This document shows positions 34,869-45,022 of a stretch of 64,000 nucleotides of DNA, in pieces. Origin of the DNA: Christiangramia fulva. Its GTDB lineage: Bacteria > Bacteroidota > Bacteroidia > Flavobacteriales > Flavobacteriaceae. Positions within the stretch are counted from its first letter, which is position 1; each line of letters starts with the position of its first letter. The notes under the pieces were generated by a model that made no database searches, had not been told where the DNA came from, and worked only from the letters and a program-made list of their open reading frames with translations. Made by a program: the position numbers and the translations under genes. Where the stretch lies: NCBI RefSeq assembly GCF_003024155.1, contig NZ_CP028136.1:3968001-4032000 (forward strand), given 5' to 3'.

Positions 34869-36140
34869 CTATACCAAATATTGAAATAAGTTAGGTTTAT
34901 CATTTAAATATTCCCCGAAAAAATTCTTTTTTTTCATCCTTTCCACCAGCGGACCAAAATCTGCAGGGTCATTAAGCTCTATTCCCACTACTGCGGGGCC
35001 ATTCTCCCGGTGATGTTTTTTGGAATATTCAAAATGCGTAATATCGTCTGTTGGGCCGAGGACTTTTTCTACAAATTCCTTTAAAGCTCCTGCGCGTTGG
35101 GGGAAACTTATTATAAAATAATGCTTTAAACCGGCATAAAGCATGGCTCTTTCCTTAATTTCGGCAGTTCGGGTAATATCGTTATTACTGCCGCTAACCA
35201 TGCAAACCACATTTTTACCTTTGATCTCTTCCCCAAAATAATCAAGTGCTGATATAGCCATGGCTCCGGCAGGTTCCACCACGATCGCGTCTTTGTTATA
35301 AAGATCAAGGATCGTCTGACATATTTTCCCTTCGGGAACCGTGATCATATCATCAAGATTTTCCCTGCAAATCGCAAAATTACGGGCACCGACTTTTTGA
35401 ACTGCCGCGCCGTCAACAAATCGCTCGATATGAGAAAGCTCTACCAGTTCACCAGCTTTAAGCGATGAGCTCATTGAAGGTGCTCCTTCTGGTTCAACAC
35501 CTATTATTTTTGTCTTCGGGCTCAATTGTTTAAAAACCGAAGAAACGCCTGCCAGCAAGCCTCCGCCTCCAAGTGGGGCGAACAAATAATCGATAGGTTC
35601 CTGAGCCTGTTCCAGGATTTCCAGACCTATGGTAGCCTGGCCTTCGATCACTTTTTCATCGTCAAAAGGATGAATGAAAACCTGTCCGAATTTCTCCCCG
35701 TGCTTCAGCGCATTTTTATAGGAATCATCAAAAGTATCGCCTTTCAGCACCACTTCAACCCATTCACCGCCAAACATATTAGTTTGTTCAACTTTTTGAC
35801 GCGGAGTGGTGCCTGGCATATAGATCACCCCTTTAACCTTGAGTTTGTTACAGGCAAAAGCAACACCCTGCGCATGATTTCCCGCACTGGCACAAATCAC
35901 CCCCTTTTTTAATTGTTCCACCGGCAAGCTGGAAATTTTGTTATAGGCACCCCGAATTTTATAGGAACGCACCTGCTGCAAGTCTTCCCTTTTTAAAAAA
36001 ACGTTAGCGCCAAATTTCATGCTGTAGGTAAACGACTCTGCCAAAGGAGTTTTTACCACCACTTTGGAAATTCGTTCAGCGGCCTCTCTTACCGATTCCA
36101 GGCTGGGTTTGTAGGTGTCTTTTTTCTGTAACAACTTCAT
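34869..36140 (-). CDS. ilvA: Threonine ammonia-lyase, biosynthetic
   Basis: IlvA deaminates threonine to 2-oxobutanoate for isoleucine. The 423 residues have the PLP lysine in QQVRSYKIRGAYNKI (about residue 60), SAGNHAQGVAFACNKLKVKG, the phosphate-binding loop PLGGGGLLAGVSSVFKQL, and one C-terminal ACT-like segment (HYFIISFPQRAGALKEFVEK), as in the Bacillus-size enzyme rather than the 514-residue E. coli form. It is the last gene of ilvDBNCA, starting at the base directly after the ilvC stop. Confidence 0.95.
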   Translation of the reverse strand: MKLLQKKDTYKPSLESVREAAERISKVVVKTPLAESFTYSMKFGANVFLKREDLQQVRSYKIRGAYNKISSLPVEQLKKGVICASAGNHAQGVAFACNKLKVKGVIYMPGTTPRQKVEQTNMFGGEWVEVVLKGDTFDDSYKNALKHGEKFGQVFIHPFDDEKVIEGQATIGLEILEQAQEPIDYLFAPLGGGGLLAGVSSVFKQLSPKTKIIGVEPEGAPSMSSSLKAGELVELSHIERFVDGAAVQKVGARNFAICRENLDDMITVPEGKICQTILDLYNKDAIVVEPAGAMAISALDYFGEEIKGKNVVCMVSGSNNDITRTAEIKERAMLYAGLKHYFIISFPQRAGALKEFVEKVLGPTDDITHFEYSKKHHRENGPAVVGIELNDPADFGPLVERMKKKNFFGEYLNDKPNLFQYLV

Positions 36141-37616
36141 CTATTCATGTATTTTCTTCATTGCCGTCATTGCTTTTCTTAAAACGGCTCCCACTTTCTC
36201 TACGGGATGGTTTCTTATCGCATCGTTCACCGCGATGAGTTCCTGATTGTCAACCCCATTATAACCATCACCAAATATTTTTCCGGCTACTTCAGGTTCA
36301 AGGCTGTTCACATAATCTTTAATAAGTGGCTTTGCCGCATGATCGAATAAATAACAGCCGTATTCCGCAGTATCAGAGATCACACGGTTCATCTCAAATA
36401 ATTTTTTCCGGGCGATGGTATTGGCGATAAGCGGAGTTTCATGCAGGGATTCATAATAAGCCGATTCTGCAATAATTCCCGCTTCGGTCATGGTTTCAAA
36501 AGCAAGTTCCACTCCTGCCTTCACCAAAGCGATCATAAGTACTCCTTTATCAAAATATTCCTGTTCCCTGATCTCTTCAGAAGTAGCTTCGGTTTTTTCA
36601 AAAGCAGTGTTCTCGGTAGCCGCACGCCAGGTAAGCAATTCCTTATCATCATTTGCCCAGTCTTTCATCATTCTTTCACTGAAAGCTCCTGAAATAATAT
36701 CGTCCATATGCTTCTGAAAAAGCGGTCTTAATTGCTGTTTCAGTTCTTCCGAAATTTCATCGGCTCTAAGCTTTGCAGGATTCGAAAGTCGATCCATCAT
36801 AGTAGTAATTCCACCATGTTTCAAAGCTTCGGTAACCGTTTCCCAGCCATACTGGATCAGTTTCGCGGCATAGGAAGGCTCCACGCCATCAGCCACCATT
36901 TTATCAAAAGTAAGGATAGAGCCTGTTTGAAGAACTCCGCAAAGAATGGTTTGCTCCCCCATCAAATCTGATTTCACTTCGGCTACAAAAGAAGACTCAA
37001 GCACTCCAGCGCGGTGGCCACCGGTGGCATAGGCATAAGCCTTTGCCCATTCCAGGCCAATCCCCCGGGGATCGTTTTCGGGATGAACTGCGATAAGTGT
37101 TGGTACCCCAAAACCGCGCTTATATTCTTCCCGTACTTCAGAACCCGGACATTTAGGTGCCACCATGATGACGGTGATATCTTCCCTGATCTTCATTCCT
37201 TCCTCTACAATATTAAAACCGTGGGAATAGGAAAGCACCGCATTCTTCTTAATAAAAGGCATAATTGCCTTAATAACAGGCGTATGTTGTTTGTCGGGGG
37301 TAAGGTTGATCACCAGATCAGCATCCGGCAGCAACTCTTCATAAGTTCCGACTTTAAAATTATTTTCAGTAGCATTCTTCCAGGACTGCCTTTTATCTTT
37401 AATAGCTCCTTCCCTGAGGGCATAGGAAATATCTAGACCGCTGTCTCTCATATTTAATCCCTGGTTGAGTCCCTGGGCCCCACAGCCCACAATTACTATT
37501 TTTTTACCTTTTAAAGCAGTCGTTCCCTCGCTGAATTCATCAAGTGCCATAAAGCGACAGGTGCCCAGCTGGGCCAATTTTTCTCGTAAGGGAAGACTGT
37601 TAAAGTAGTTGGTCAT
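36141..37616 (-). CDS. ilvC: Ketol-acid reductoisomerase, class II (long form)
   Basis: IlvC isomerises and reduces acetolactate or acetohydroxybutyrate with NADPH. The 491 residues identify the duplicated class II (E. coli-like) form. The N-terminal Rossmann motif is [20 protein letters not shown], followed by [40 protein letters not shown] and two helical KARI domains. Its start overlaps the ilvN stop by four bases. Confidence 0.97.
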   Translation of the reverse strand: MTNYFNSLPLREKLAQLGTCRFMALDEFSEGTTALKGKKIVIVGCGAQGLNQGLNMRDSGLDISYALREGAIKDKRQSWKNATENNFKVGTYEELLPDADLVINLTPDKQHTPVIKAIMPFIKKNAVLSYSHGFNIVEEGMKIREDITVIMVAPKCPGSEVREEYKRGFGVPTLIAVHPENDPRGIGLEWAKAYAYATGGHRAGVLESSFVAEVKSDLMGEQTILCGVLQTGSILTFDKMVADGVEPSYAAKLIQYGWETVTEALKHGGITTMMDRLSNPAKLRADEISEELKQQLRPLFQKHMDDIISGAFSERMMKDWANDDKELLTWRAATENTAFEKTEATSEEIREQEYFDKGVLMIALVKAGVELAFETMTEAGIIAESAYYESLHETPLIANTIARKKLFEMNRVISDTAEYGCYLFDHAAKPLIKDYVNSLEPEVAGKIFGDGYNGVDNQELIAVNDAIRNHPVEKVGAVLRKAMTAMKKIHE

Positions 37617-38152
37617 GATATTGAATTTGTAGTATTAAATTTTTCAAGTATGCCAGAAATTGGCATTTCATTTTTTGTTACGGCAATAGTTCCCGATCGA
37701 ACAAATTGCATAAGTCCGTATGGTTTTAGCGTATCGTAAAGTTCATCGACCTCTTTTCGCTTGCCCGTTTTTTCAATCACAAAAAATTCGGTGGTCACTG
37801 TTACGATTCTCGCGTTTGTTTCTTTTATAAAATCCTGAATGCTGTGATCGTCAAGAAAAGACTGGGATTTTATTTTGTAAAGTGCGGTTTCCTGGAAGAT
37901 AGTCTCTTCCTGTGTATGGTAAAACGCCCTTATTACCTCAATTTGTTTTTCAATTTGCCCGACGATCTTTTTGATTTGATCTTCAGTGACATTAACAACG
38001 ATTATGAAGCGCATCACATCGTTCACCTCGCTTGGGGAAGCAGTGATGCTTTCAATATTAATATGTCTTCTAAGAAAGATGGCCGCAATACGGCTAAGCA
38101 ATCCCAGGTTATTTTCGGTATAAATAGATACCGTGTAATTTTTCTTTTCCAT
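37613..38152 (-). CDS. ilvN: Acetolactate synthase small (regulatory) subunit
   Basis: The 179 residues contain an N-terminal ACT domain ([40 protein letters not shown]) and a second ferredoxin-like domain. ACT dimers bind valine and inhibit or activate the catalytic subunit. It overlaps the ilvB stop by one base, so production of the two subunits is coupled. Confidence 0.93.
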   Translation of the reverse strand: MEKKNYTVSIYTENNLGLLSRIAAIFLRRHINIESITASPSEVNDVMRFIIVVNVTEDQIKKIVGQIEKQIEVIRAFYHTQEETIFQETALYKIKSQSFLDDHSIQDFIKETNARIVTVTTEFFVIEKTGKRKEVDELYDTLKPYGLMQFVRSGTIAVTKNEMPISGILEKFNTTNSIS

Positions 38153-39882
38153 TATTCCAATAATATGTCAGAAACCGCTGCTCCTGTTGGTATCATAGGG
38201 AACACGTTTTCTTCCTGTTCAACTTTTACTTCCAGAAAGTAAGCTTCTTTACTTTCCATCATTTCCTTAACTGCAGCTTTCAGCTCGCTTCTTTCTGTGA
38301 CTTTATTTGTTTTGAGATGATATCCCTTTGCAATGGTCACGAAATCTGGGTTGATCATTTCAGTGGAAGCATATCGCTTATCAAAGAACAACTGTTGCCA
38401 CTGGCGAACCATTCCGAGGAAACCATTGTTCAAAACCACGATTTTAACCGGAATTTTGGTTTGAAAAATCGTTCCCAGTTCCTGAATGGTCATTTGGTAA
38501 CCTCCATCGCCGATCACTGCCACAACTTCCCTTTCTGGTACTGCCATTTTTGCGCCCATAGCAGCAGGCAAAGCAAAGCCCATAGTTCCCAGGCCGCCGG
38601 AAGTCACATTACTGCGCGTTTGATTGAATTTTCCATAACGACAGGCCTTCATCTGGTGCTGTCCGACATCGGAAACAATTACCGCATCACCCTTTGAAAA
38701 TTCATTGATTTGCTGAATAACCTCGGCCATATGGATGTCTGGTTTGGAAACATCAAGGTTAAGGCTGACCACTTTTTTATATTCTTCTTTATAAAGTTCT
38801 TTAAAGCGATCATGCCATTCTGTATGTTGATTTTCTTTCAAAAGATCAAGCAAAGAATTCAGGGTCTCTTTTACATTTCCAAGAACCGGATAATCTGTAT
38901 GTACATTTTTATTCACCTCTGCGGGATCGATCTCAAAATGTATGATTTTGGCCTGCTTAGCATAATGTTCGAGGTTACCGGTCACACGGTCGTCAAACCG
39001 CATACCTATGGCTATTAAAACATCACATTCGTTGGTAAGCAAATTGGGTGCATAGTTCCCGTGCATACCCACCATCCCAACATTTAAAGGATGATCTGTT
39101 GGAAGCGCTGAAAGGCCCAAAATGGTCCAGGCGGAAGGAATTCCTGCTTTTTCAACTACTTTTTTCAGAAGGTCTTCGGCTCCTCCAAGGATCACTCCCT
39201 GACCAAACACGATCAAAGGCTTTTTCGCATTATTGATCACTCCCGCGGCTCTTTCTACCTCCAGAAGGTTCACTTCGGGATAAGGCTTATAACTGCGGAT
39301 CCCGGAACATTTTTTATAGGTAAAATCTAATGAAGCAAACTGGGCGTCTTTGGTAATATCAACTAACACAGGTCCTGGCCTTCCCGACCTGGCAATATAG
39401 AATGCCTTGGCTATAATTTCAGGTATTTCCTCAGCTTTGGTAATTTGATAATTCCATTTGGTAATAGGCGTAGAAATACCTACAATATCGGTTTCCTGAA
39501 AAGCATCGCTTCCCAAAAGGTTCGATCCTACCTGACCGGTGATACAAACCATTGGAGTAGAATCAATCATAGCATCTGCAATACCGGTGACCAGATTTGT
39601 GGCTCCAGGTCCAGAAGTGGCAACAGCAACACCTACTTTTCCCGAGACACGTGCATAGCCCTGAGCCGCGTGCGTTGCTCCCTGTTCGTGCCTGGTAAGC
39701 ACGTGGTGGATCTTATCCTGATATTTGAATAACTCATCATAAACAGGCATGATAGCCCCACCGGGATAGCCGTAAATGGTTTCCACGCCTTCTTCAAGCA
39801 AACATTTGATCACCGCTTCGGCTCCCGAAACTGTCATTGCTTTCTTCTCCACCTTTTCAAAACTCGCTGTTTTTACTTCCAT
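38152..39882 (-). CDS. ilvB: Acetolactate synthase large (catalytic) subunit
   Basis: IlvB is the thiamine-diphosphate enzyme that condenses two pyruvates, or pyruvate with 2-oxobutanoate. The 576 residues show YGYPGGAIMPVYDELF, HEQGATHAAQGYARVSGKVG with the ThDP-activating Glu, the FAD-binding region in the middle, and the ThDP motif VIGDGGYQMTIQELGTIFQT. I take the ATG at 39882 (MEVKTASFEK); an ATG at 39903 would lie inside the ilvD stop region and add seven residues, which cannot be excluded. Downstream it is coupled to ilvN. Confidence 0.95.
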   Translation of the reverse strand: MEVKTASFEKVEKKAMTVSGAEAVIKCLLEEGVETIYGYPGGAIMPVYDELFKYQDKIHHVLTRHEQGATHAAQGYARVSGKVGVAVATSGPGATNLVTGIADAMIDSTPMVCITGQVGSNLLGSDAFQETDIVGISTPITKWNYQITKAEEIPEIIAKAFYIARSGRPGPVLVDITKDAQFASLDFTYKKCSGIRSYKPYPEVNLLEVERAAGVINNAKKPLIVFGQGVILGGAEDLLKKVVEKAGIPSAWTILGLSALPTDHPLNVGMVGMHGNYAPNLLTNECDVLIAIGMRFDDRVTGNLEHYAKQAKIIHFEIDPAEVNKNVHTDYPVLGNVKETLNSLLDLLKENQHTEWHDRFKELYKEEYKKVVSLNLDVSKPDIHMAEVIQQINEFSKGDAVIVSDVGQHQMKACRYGKFNQTRSNVTSGGLGTMGFALPAAMGAKMAVPEREVVAVIGDGGYQMTIQELGTIFQTKIPVKIVVLNNGFLGMVRQWQQLFFDKRYASTEMINPDFVTIAKGYHLKTNKVTERSELKAAVKEMMESKEAYFLEVKVEQEENVFPMIPTGAAVSDILLE

Positions 39883-39892
39883 AATTGCAGTA

Positions 39893-41581
39893 TTAAAATT
39901 CATCGGTCACGCAGCCTTCAGAGGCTGATGACACGGTCCTGGCATATTTGTATAATACCCCGCCTTCTGGTTTTAGAGCAGGCGGCTGCCAGGATTTTTT
40001 TCTTTTTTCTATTTCTTTATCCGAAAGCGCTACATTAATTGTATTTGTTTCGGCATTTATAGTTATTTCATCTCCATCTTCGAGTAAAGCGAGCAGCCCT
40101 CCTTCCTGTGCTTCAGGAGTAATGTGTCCCACAACGAAACCGTGGGTTCCACCGGAAAAACGACCATCGGTTATCAAGGCCACTTCTTTACCCAGGCCGG
40201 CGCCCATAATTGCTGAAGTCGGTTTCAACATTTCAGGCATTCCGGGACCACCTTTAGGCCCTTCATAACGGATTACCACCACATCGCCTTTTTTCACTTT
40301 TCCGGAAGAGATTCCATCATTGGCTTCATATTCTCCATTGAAAACTCGTGCTTTTCCAGTGAATTCGAGTCCTTCTTTCCCGGTAATTTTGGCAACAGAA
40401 CCTTTTTCAGCAATATTTCCATATAGAATACGGATGTGGCCGGTTTTCTTAATAGGATTATCCATCGAATGGATCACATCCTGACCTTCCTCCATATCGG
40501 GAACATTGGCTAAATTTTCAGCGAGAGTTTTTCCGGTAACGGTCAAACAGTCACCGTGCAGCATATCATTTTTCAGCATATACTTTAAAACTGCGGGAAT
40601 TCCGCCAATTCGATGTATATCTTCCATGGCATATTTCCCGCTGGGTTTTAGATCTGCCAAAAATGGAGTGCTGTCACAAATCCTCTCAAAATCATCCAGC
40701 CCAAAATCTACTTTTGCCGCCTTGGCGATCGCAAGAAAATGAAGTACCGCGTTGGTGGAACCACCAAGAACGGTTAAAAGCCGGATAGCATTTTCAAGAG
40801 ATTTCTCAGTAACGATATCTCTTGGTTTTATATCTTTTTCAACCAGCAATTTCATGGCTTCTCCAGCGCGGACGCTTTCTTCAGCTTTATGAGAACCAAC
40901 CGCAGGGTTAGAAGAATTAAAAGGAAGGCTCATTCCTAAAGCCTCAATGGCCGATGCCATGGTATTTGCGGTATACATCCCGCCACAGGCGCCGGCACCG
41001 GGACAGGCATTTTCAACCACTCCCTGGTAATCTTCCTCGTTCATTTCACCAGAAACCTTGGCTCCCCATGCTTCAAAGGCCGAGACCACATCAAGTTTCT
41101 TTCCTTTATAGCATCCGGAAGCGATCGTTCCGCCGTATACTAAAATTGAAGGTCTGTTAAGCCGAAGCATTGCCATAAGGGCTCCCGGCATATTTTTATC
41201 ACAGCCTACCACAGTCACCAAGCCGTCATAAGCCATAGCGCTCACCACTGTTTCCATAGAATCGGCGATAAGGTCACGGGAAGGTAAAGAAAAACGCATC
41301 CCGGGTGTCCCCATAGAAATCCCGTCACTTACTCCAATAGTATTAAAAATAAGACCAACGAGATCTGCATTTTCAGTCCCCTTTTTCACCTCTTTCGCCA
41401 GATCGTTCAGATGCATATTACAGGGATTCCCTTCGTAGCCCGTACTGGCGATACCGATAAATGGTTTATTAAAATCTTCGCGGGTTAGACCAATTGCGTA
41501 TAACATAGCCTGTGAACCCGGTTGCGAATCACTTTGAGTGATCGTGCTGCTGTATTTGTTGTTTTTCTGTGTTTTTTCCAT
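39893..41581 (-). CDS. ilvD: Dihydroxy-acid dehydratase
   Basis: IlvD dehydrates dihydroxyisovalerate to 2-oxoisovalerate, the branch point to valine, leucine and pantothenate. The 562 residues include the cluster cysteines in [19 protein letters not shown] and [18 protein letters not shown], plus [20 protein letters not shown]. It is the first gene of ilvDBNCA. A 317-bp gap with a nested inverted repeat precedes it. Confidence 0.97.
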   Translation of the reverse strand: MEKTQKNNKYSSTITQSDSQPGSQAMLYAIGLTREDFNKPFIGIASTGYEGNPCNMHLNDLAKEVKKGTENADLVGLIFNTIGVSDGISMGTPGMRFSLPSRDLIADSMETVVSAMAYDGLVTVVGCDKNMPGALMAMLRLNRPSILVYGGTIASGCYKGKKLDVVSAFEAWGAKVSGEMNEEDYQGVVENACPGAGACGGMYTANTMASAIEALGMSLPFNSSNPAVGSHKAEESVRAGEAMKLLVEKDIKPRDIVTEKSLENAIRLLTVLGGSTNAVLHFLAIAKAAKVDFGLDDFERICDSTPFLADLKPSGKYAMEDIHRIGGIPAVLKYMLKNDMLHGDCLTVTGKTLAENLANVPDMEEGQDVIHSMDNPIKKTGHIRILYGNIAEKGSVAKITGKEGLEFTGKARVFNGEYEANDGISSGKVKKGDVVVIRYEGPKGGPGMPEMLKPTSAIMGAGLGKEVALITDGRFSGGTHGFVVGHITPEAQEGGLLALLEDGDEITINAETNTINVALSDKEIEKRKKSWQPPALKPEGGVLYKYARTVSSASEGCVTDEF

Positions 41582-41898
41582 ATCTAATTTTTAAAATTAG
41601 CAGGTTAAGCTGGCAGCAATTTCTACTTCAGGAGCCTTAAATTACTTCCAAAGCTTTAAATAAACTATTAAATAACTGATTTAAAGCTGTTTAACCTTAT
41701 TTATATTACGATTTCTGAAGATTTTCCAGAAAAGGCAAAGCAGAATAAGAATTTTTTAACTAGCTCCGTTTTTTGAGTGGCATTTTTTGAAAAGCCTTAT
41801 TTTAAAAGACTTTCCTTGGGATTTTAATAATTTTAATCCCAAATAAGGCTAATATGATAAAAATAGGCCTGCAACAAAGCTGCACGGCTATTTTGGGA
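41582..41898 (-). promoter_or_regulatory. 317-bp gene-free region upstream of ilvD with a nested inverted repeat
   Basis: Two overlapping inverted repeats lie at 41793-41850: AGCCTTATTT (41793-41802) with AAATAAGGCT (41841-41850), and TTGGGATT (41816-41823) with AATCCCAA (41835-41842). The inner and outer right arms overlap by two bases, so the two stems compete at that edge. The structure is about 45 bases after the end of the GNAT-nitrilase gene and about 210 bases before ilvD. It could terminate the former, or be part of an ilv leader. No leader peptide rich in Ile, Val or Leu codons was found. Confidence 0.5.
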
Positions 41899-43422
41899 TT
41901 ATTTCTTCTTTTTTAGAGAATACAGATCCATTCTGCGATCTTTCATATTTCGAACACTTCCGAAATTGTGAAGTTCCTTGAGAAGATCAAGATCTACATC
42001 CACCAGCAAGGTACTTTCGGTATTTGGAGTTGCTTCAGCTTTAATTCCGTTCACTGGAAAGGCAAAATCTGAAGGCGTCAAAACTGCACTCTGAGCATAC
42101 TGTATATCCATATTATCGACTTTCGGAAGATTTCCCACCGAACCGGCGATTGCCACGTAGCATTCATTTTCAACCGCACGAGCCTGGGCACAGATCTTCA
42201 CCCGGGAATAACCATTCTGAGTATCGGTCATAAAAGGAACAAAAAGAATGTTCATTCCCTCTTCCGCCAAAATTCTCGAGGCCTCGGGAAATTCCACATC
42301 ATAACATATCAAAACACCTATTTTTCCGCAGTCGGTATCAAAGGTTTGCAGTTTATTGCCACCTTTCATTCCCCAAAAGGATTCTTCGGAAGGTGTAATA
42401 TGTAATTTTTCGTACCGCTCATAACTTCCATCGCGACGGCACAGAAATCCCACGTTATACATATGCTCACCAACCAGCTGGGGCATACTGCCCGTAATAA
42501 TGTTAATGTTATATTTAATGGCAAAATCACGGAAAGTTTCCAGCAGCCTGTCGGTATATTCCGAAAGCCCACGTATGGCCTCTACCTCATTCAAATGGTT
42601 GAACTGCGCCATCAACGGGGCGTTGAACAATTCCGGAAAGAGAATAAAATCGCTTTGATAATCGCTTATCGCATCTACGAAAAATTCGATTTGAGAAACC
42701 AGGGCCTCATAATTCTTAAAAAGACGCATCTGCCACTGAACAAGACCCAGCCGAACTACGGTTTTGGTAGTTTTCACCAGATTTTGCGGCTTTGTATAAT
42801 AAATATTGTTCCACTCCATTAAAGTGGCGAATTCTTTACTTTCATGGTCGCCGGGAAGATAACCCCTAATGACCTTCTTCACATGAAAATCGTTAGAAAG
42901 CTGAAAGGAAAGAACAGGATCATGTATTTCCTGTAATTTTACTTTTTCGATATATTTTTTAGGAGTAAGCTCTTTTGAATACTTCGAATAATTCGGGATA
43001 CGTCCTCCAAAAATTATGGATTTCAAATTAAGATGTTCGCAAAGCTCTTTTCTGGCTTCGTAAAGACGACGGCCAAGACGCATTCCCCGATAATCGGGAT
43101 GAATAAAAACATCAATTCCGTAGAGCACATCGCCATTTTTGGTATGTGTAGAGAAATTTTCGCCCCCGAGGATGGAATCATAGGTATGATCATCTTCAAA
43201 CTGATCATAATCTACAATGATGGAAAGTGCGCAGCCGGCAATTTTATTGTCGATCACTATACACAATTGCCCTTCCGGAAACTTATCAATTAAGGTTTTA
43301 ATTTCCCCTTTGGTCCAGTATTCATGAGGCATGGTATGATAACTCCTGATCATGGACTCTTTAAGTTCCTGATAATCTTTAACTTTTAAATTTCTTAATT
43401 CTATTTTAGCTGAATCGATCAA
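41899..43422 (-). CDS. GNAT acetyltransferase fused to carbon-nitrogen hydrolase (nitrilase superfamily)
   Basis: From a TTG at 43422 the protein has 507 residues. The GNAT part (about 1-210) has the acyl-CoA loop DYRGMRLGRRLYEARKEL at 110-127. The nitrilase part (about 225-507) keeps the Glu-Lys-Cys triad: Glu264 in LFPELFNAPL, Lys339 in YEKLHITPSE, Cys373 in LICYDVEFPEASR. Such fusions are known in Bacteroidota and elsewhere, with unknown substrate; acyl transfer paired with amide hydrolysis is the obvious idea. An exact -7 motif (TATCTTTG, 43448 to 43441) lies inside the longer frame that begins at a TTG at 43530, so I prefer the internal TTG. Confidence 0.87.
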   Translation of the reverse strand: MIDSAKIELRNLKVKDYQELKESMIRSYHTMPHEYWTKGEIKTLIDKFPEGQLCIVIDNKIAGCALSIIVDYDQFEDDHTYDSILGGENFSTHTKNGDVLYGIDVFIHPDYRGMRLGRRLYEARKELCEHLNLKSIIFGGRIPNYSKYSKELTPKKYIEKVKLQEIHDPVLSFQLSNDFHVKKVIRGYLPGDHESKEFATLMEWNNIYYTKPQNLVKTTKTVVRLGLVQWQMRLFKNYEALVSQIEFFVDAISDYQSDFILFPELFNAPLMAQFNHLNEVEAIRGLSEYTDRLLETFRDFAIKYNINIITGSMPQLVGEHMYNVGFLCRRDGSYERYEKLHITPSEESFWGMKGGNKLQTFDTDCGKIGVLICYDVEFPEASRILAEEGMNILFVPFMTDTQNGYSRVKICAQARAVENECYVAIAGSVGNLPKVDNMDIQYAQSAVLTPSDFAFPVNGIKAEATPNTESTLLVDVDLDLLKELHNFGSVRNMKDRRMDLYSLKKKK

Positions 43423-43440
43423 ATCTTTCTTTTTAGACTG

Positions 43441-43448
43441 CAAAGATA
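43441..43448 (-). promoter_or_regulatory. -7 promoter element for the GNAT-nitrilase gene
   Basis: TATCTTTG followed by CAG on the minus strand matches TAnnTTTG. It sits 18 bases before the chosen TTG start and within the 5' end of the longer possible frame, so it decides the start. Confidence 0.45.
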
Positions 43449-43498
43449 CAGCAGTAGAGGCATGTAAGAAAAAAGCAAATCTTAAATTAAGTATAAGG

Positions 43499-44131
43499 TC
43501 AGATTTTGAAGATACCTTCTTTAATGGCAAACATTACCAGGCCGACCCTGGTTTTCACCCGAAGTTTCGCAAAAATACTCTCCCGGTAGCCGTCGATGGT
43601 TTTCGGACTAAGATTCATTTCTTCTGCGATCTCTTTGTAAGTATTCTCACTACACGCATATTGAACAAATTCAAGTTCCCGGCCGGTAAGGCTTTCATAT
43701 TTCTCCTTTTGCTCCCCATGGTTTAAAGCTTCTGAAATTGTTTGATTTGAATAATATCCATATTCCATGATTGAATTCAGGGCATGTTCAAATTCATCAG
43801 GATCAATATCTTTGAGAAGGTAGCCACGACAACCAAGCTTTAGCATTTTTATTATGGTATCCTCTTCCTGATCAACCGTTAATGCCAGCACTTTTTGATC
43901 TGGTTTGTTTTGCTTAAGCCATGACATGGTTTCCAAGCCATCCATTACCGGCATACGCATGTCAAGAAGGATAATATCAGGTTCGGTATTGTTTTGTTGG
44001 AAGTATTCAACAAGTTCTTCTCCATTTTTAAAAACGTCTATAACTTCGAATCCTTCAAAAGAATTCACTAGAACCTGTAGAGATTGGGCAAAAAGTTTGT
44101 GATCGTCAACGATGATGATCGACTGGTTCAT
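43499..44131 (-). CDS. NarL/LuxR-family response regulator
   Basis: The 210 residues comprise a receiver domain (1-125) with acidic pocket IIVDDHK, phospho-acceptor Asp57 in IILLDMRMPVMDG and the conserved Lys in KDIDPDEFEHALNS, and a C-terminal LuxR-type helix-turn-helix (LTGRELEFVQYACSENTYKE, then AEEMNLSPKTIDGYRESIFA). Its start overlaps the 3' end of the histidine kinase gene by 26 bases, so the two form a pair. Likely targets are the neighbouring membrane and small protein genes, but no operator could be identified. Confidence 0.94.
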   Translation of the reverse strand: MNQSIIIVDDHKLFAQSLQVLVNSFEGFEVIDVFKNGEELVEYFQQNNTEPDIILLDMRMPVMDGLETMSWLKQNKPDQKVLALTVDQEEDTIIKMLKLGCRGYLLKDIDPDEFEHALNSIMEYGYYSNQTISEALNHGEQKEKYESLTGRELEFVQYACSENTYKEIAEEMNLSPKTIDGYRESIFAKLRVKTRVGLVMFAIKEGIFKI

Positions 44132-44912
44132 AAAGCTTAGTATTGGTTGGGCAGCATAAATATAGTGAAGTTCCTTTATTTACAGATGATTCCAATGAAA
44201 AATCGGCATTAATCATTTTAGCCCGACTTTCCATATTAAGTAGACCGGCACCTTTTTTTGCCTTTTCCAATTCATAACCTTTGCCATTATCGACAGCGGT
44301 TATTTCTAAATATTCAGGAGAATACCTGAATTTCACTTTGAGGGTGGTAGCTCCTGAATGCTTGATAACGTTAGAGAAAAACTCCTGCAGGATGCGAAAA
44401 AGGATTATCTTATATTCGGGCTTCACGAAACTCTTTTCGCCTTCAATTACCAAGGAAGCTTCCAAAACCTCCAGGCGGTTAAAACGATCGATTTCATTTT
44501 GTACAGAAGCCTCTAAGCCTTTATCGTCGATAACTTCATTATTTAAAGACCGGGAAAGGGCCCTTACCTCTTCTAATGAATCCTTAACAAGTGTTTGAAC
44601 TTCTTTAAACTCAGTTTGATTTTCTTCTTCAATCTTTCGATCCAGTATTTTCATCTGCATACTGGCTACAGAAAGCAACTGCCCGATATTATCGTGTAAT
44701 TCCCAGCTTACGTTTTTAAGCGTTTCTTCCTGGATTTCAACACGGGCATTAGAAAGTTCTTCTTTAAATTTTTGTTCAGCTTCAAATTTTTCCTGAAGAA
44801 TTTTATTCTTTCTGCGCTGATAGGTAATAAAGAAAATAACTGTAAATCCGGCGAGGAAAAAAATCACCAGGATAAAATAGACAAGCAACAGTATTTCTTC
44901 CTTTTTAAGCAT
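44106..44912 (-). CDS. Membrane-anchored sensor histidine kinase (HisKA_3 type)
   Basis: The 268 residues have one membrane helix (about 7-29: ILLLVYFILVIFFLAGFTVI), a short coiled-coil linker (RKNKILQEKFEAEQKFKEEL), a HisKA_3 dimerisation domain with phospho-acceptor His in VSWELHDNIGQLLSVAS, and a HATPase domain (ITAVDNGKGYELEKAKKGAG, LLNMESRAKM). There is no periplasmic sensor domain, so the input is likely membrane- or cytosol-borne, or comes from a partner such as the seven-helix protein encoded just upstream. Confidence 0.92.
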   Translation of the reverse strand: MLKKEEILLLVYFILVIFFLAGFTVIFFITYQRRKNKILQEKFEAEQKFKEELSNARVEIQEETLKNVSWELHDNIGQLLSVASMQMKILDRKIEEENQTEFKEVQTLVKDSLEEVRALSRSLNNEVIDDKGLEASVQNEIDRFNRLEVLEASLVIEGEKSFVKPEYKIILFRILQEFFSNVIKHSGATTLKVKFRYSPEYLEITAVDNGKGYELEKAKKGAGLLNMESRAKMINADFSLESSVNKGTSLYLCCPTNTKLYEPVDHHR

Positions 44913-45022
44913 TCTTATGCATTAATAGATTTAACAAGTTTAGTAAATTTACAGTCATAACATCTGGGAGCATTTTCAGAATATTTCCAAGCCTATTATT
45001 GAAAGCCAATTTAAGCCGGCAC

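Noticed and set aside
41582..41898. Leader peptide rich in Ile/Val/Leu codons ahead of ilvD
   Set aside because: The short ATG frames in this stretch are not enriched in branched-chain codons, so classical attenuation is not supported.
43423..43530. 36-residue N-terminal extension of the GNAT-nitrilase protein
   Set aside because: It would begin at a TTG inside the response-regulator gene and contain an exact -7 promoter motif; the internal TTG at 43422 fits the GNAT domain border better. It is not fully excluded.
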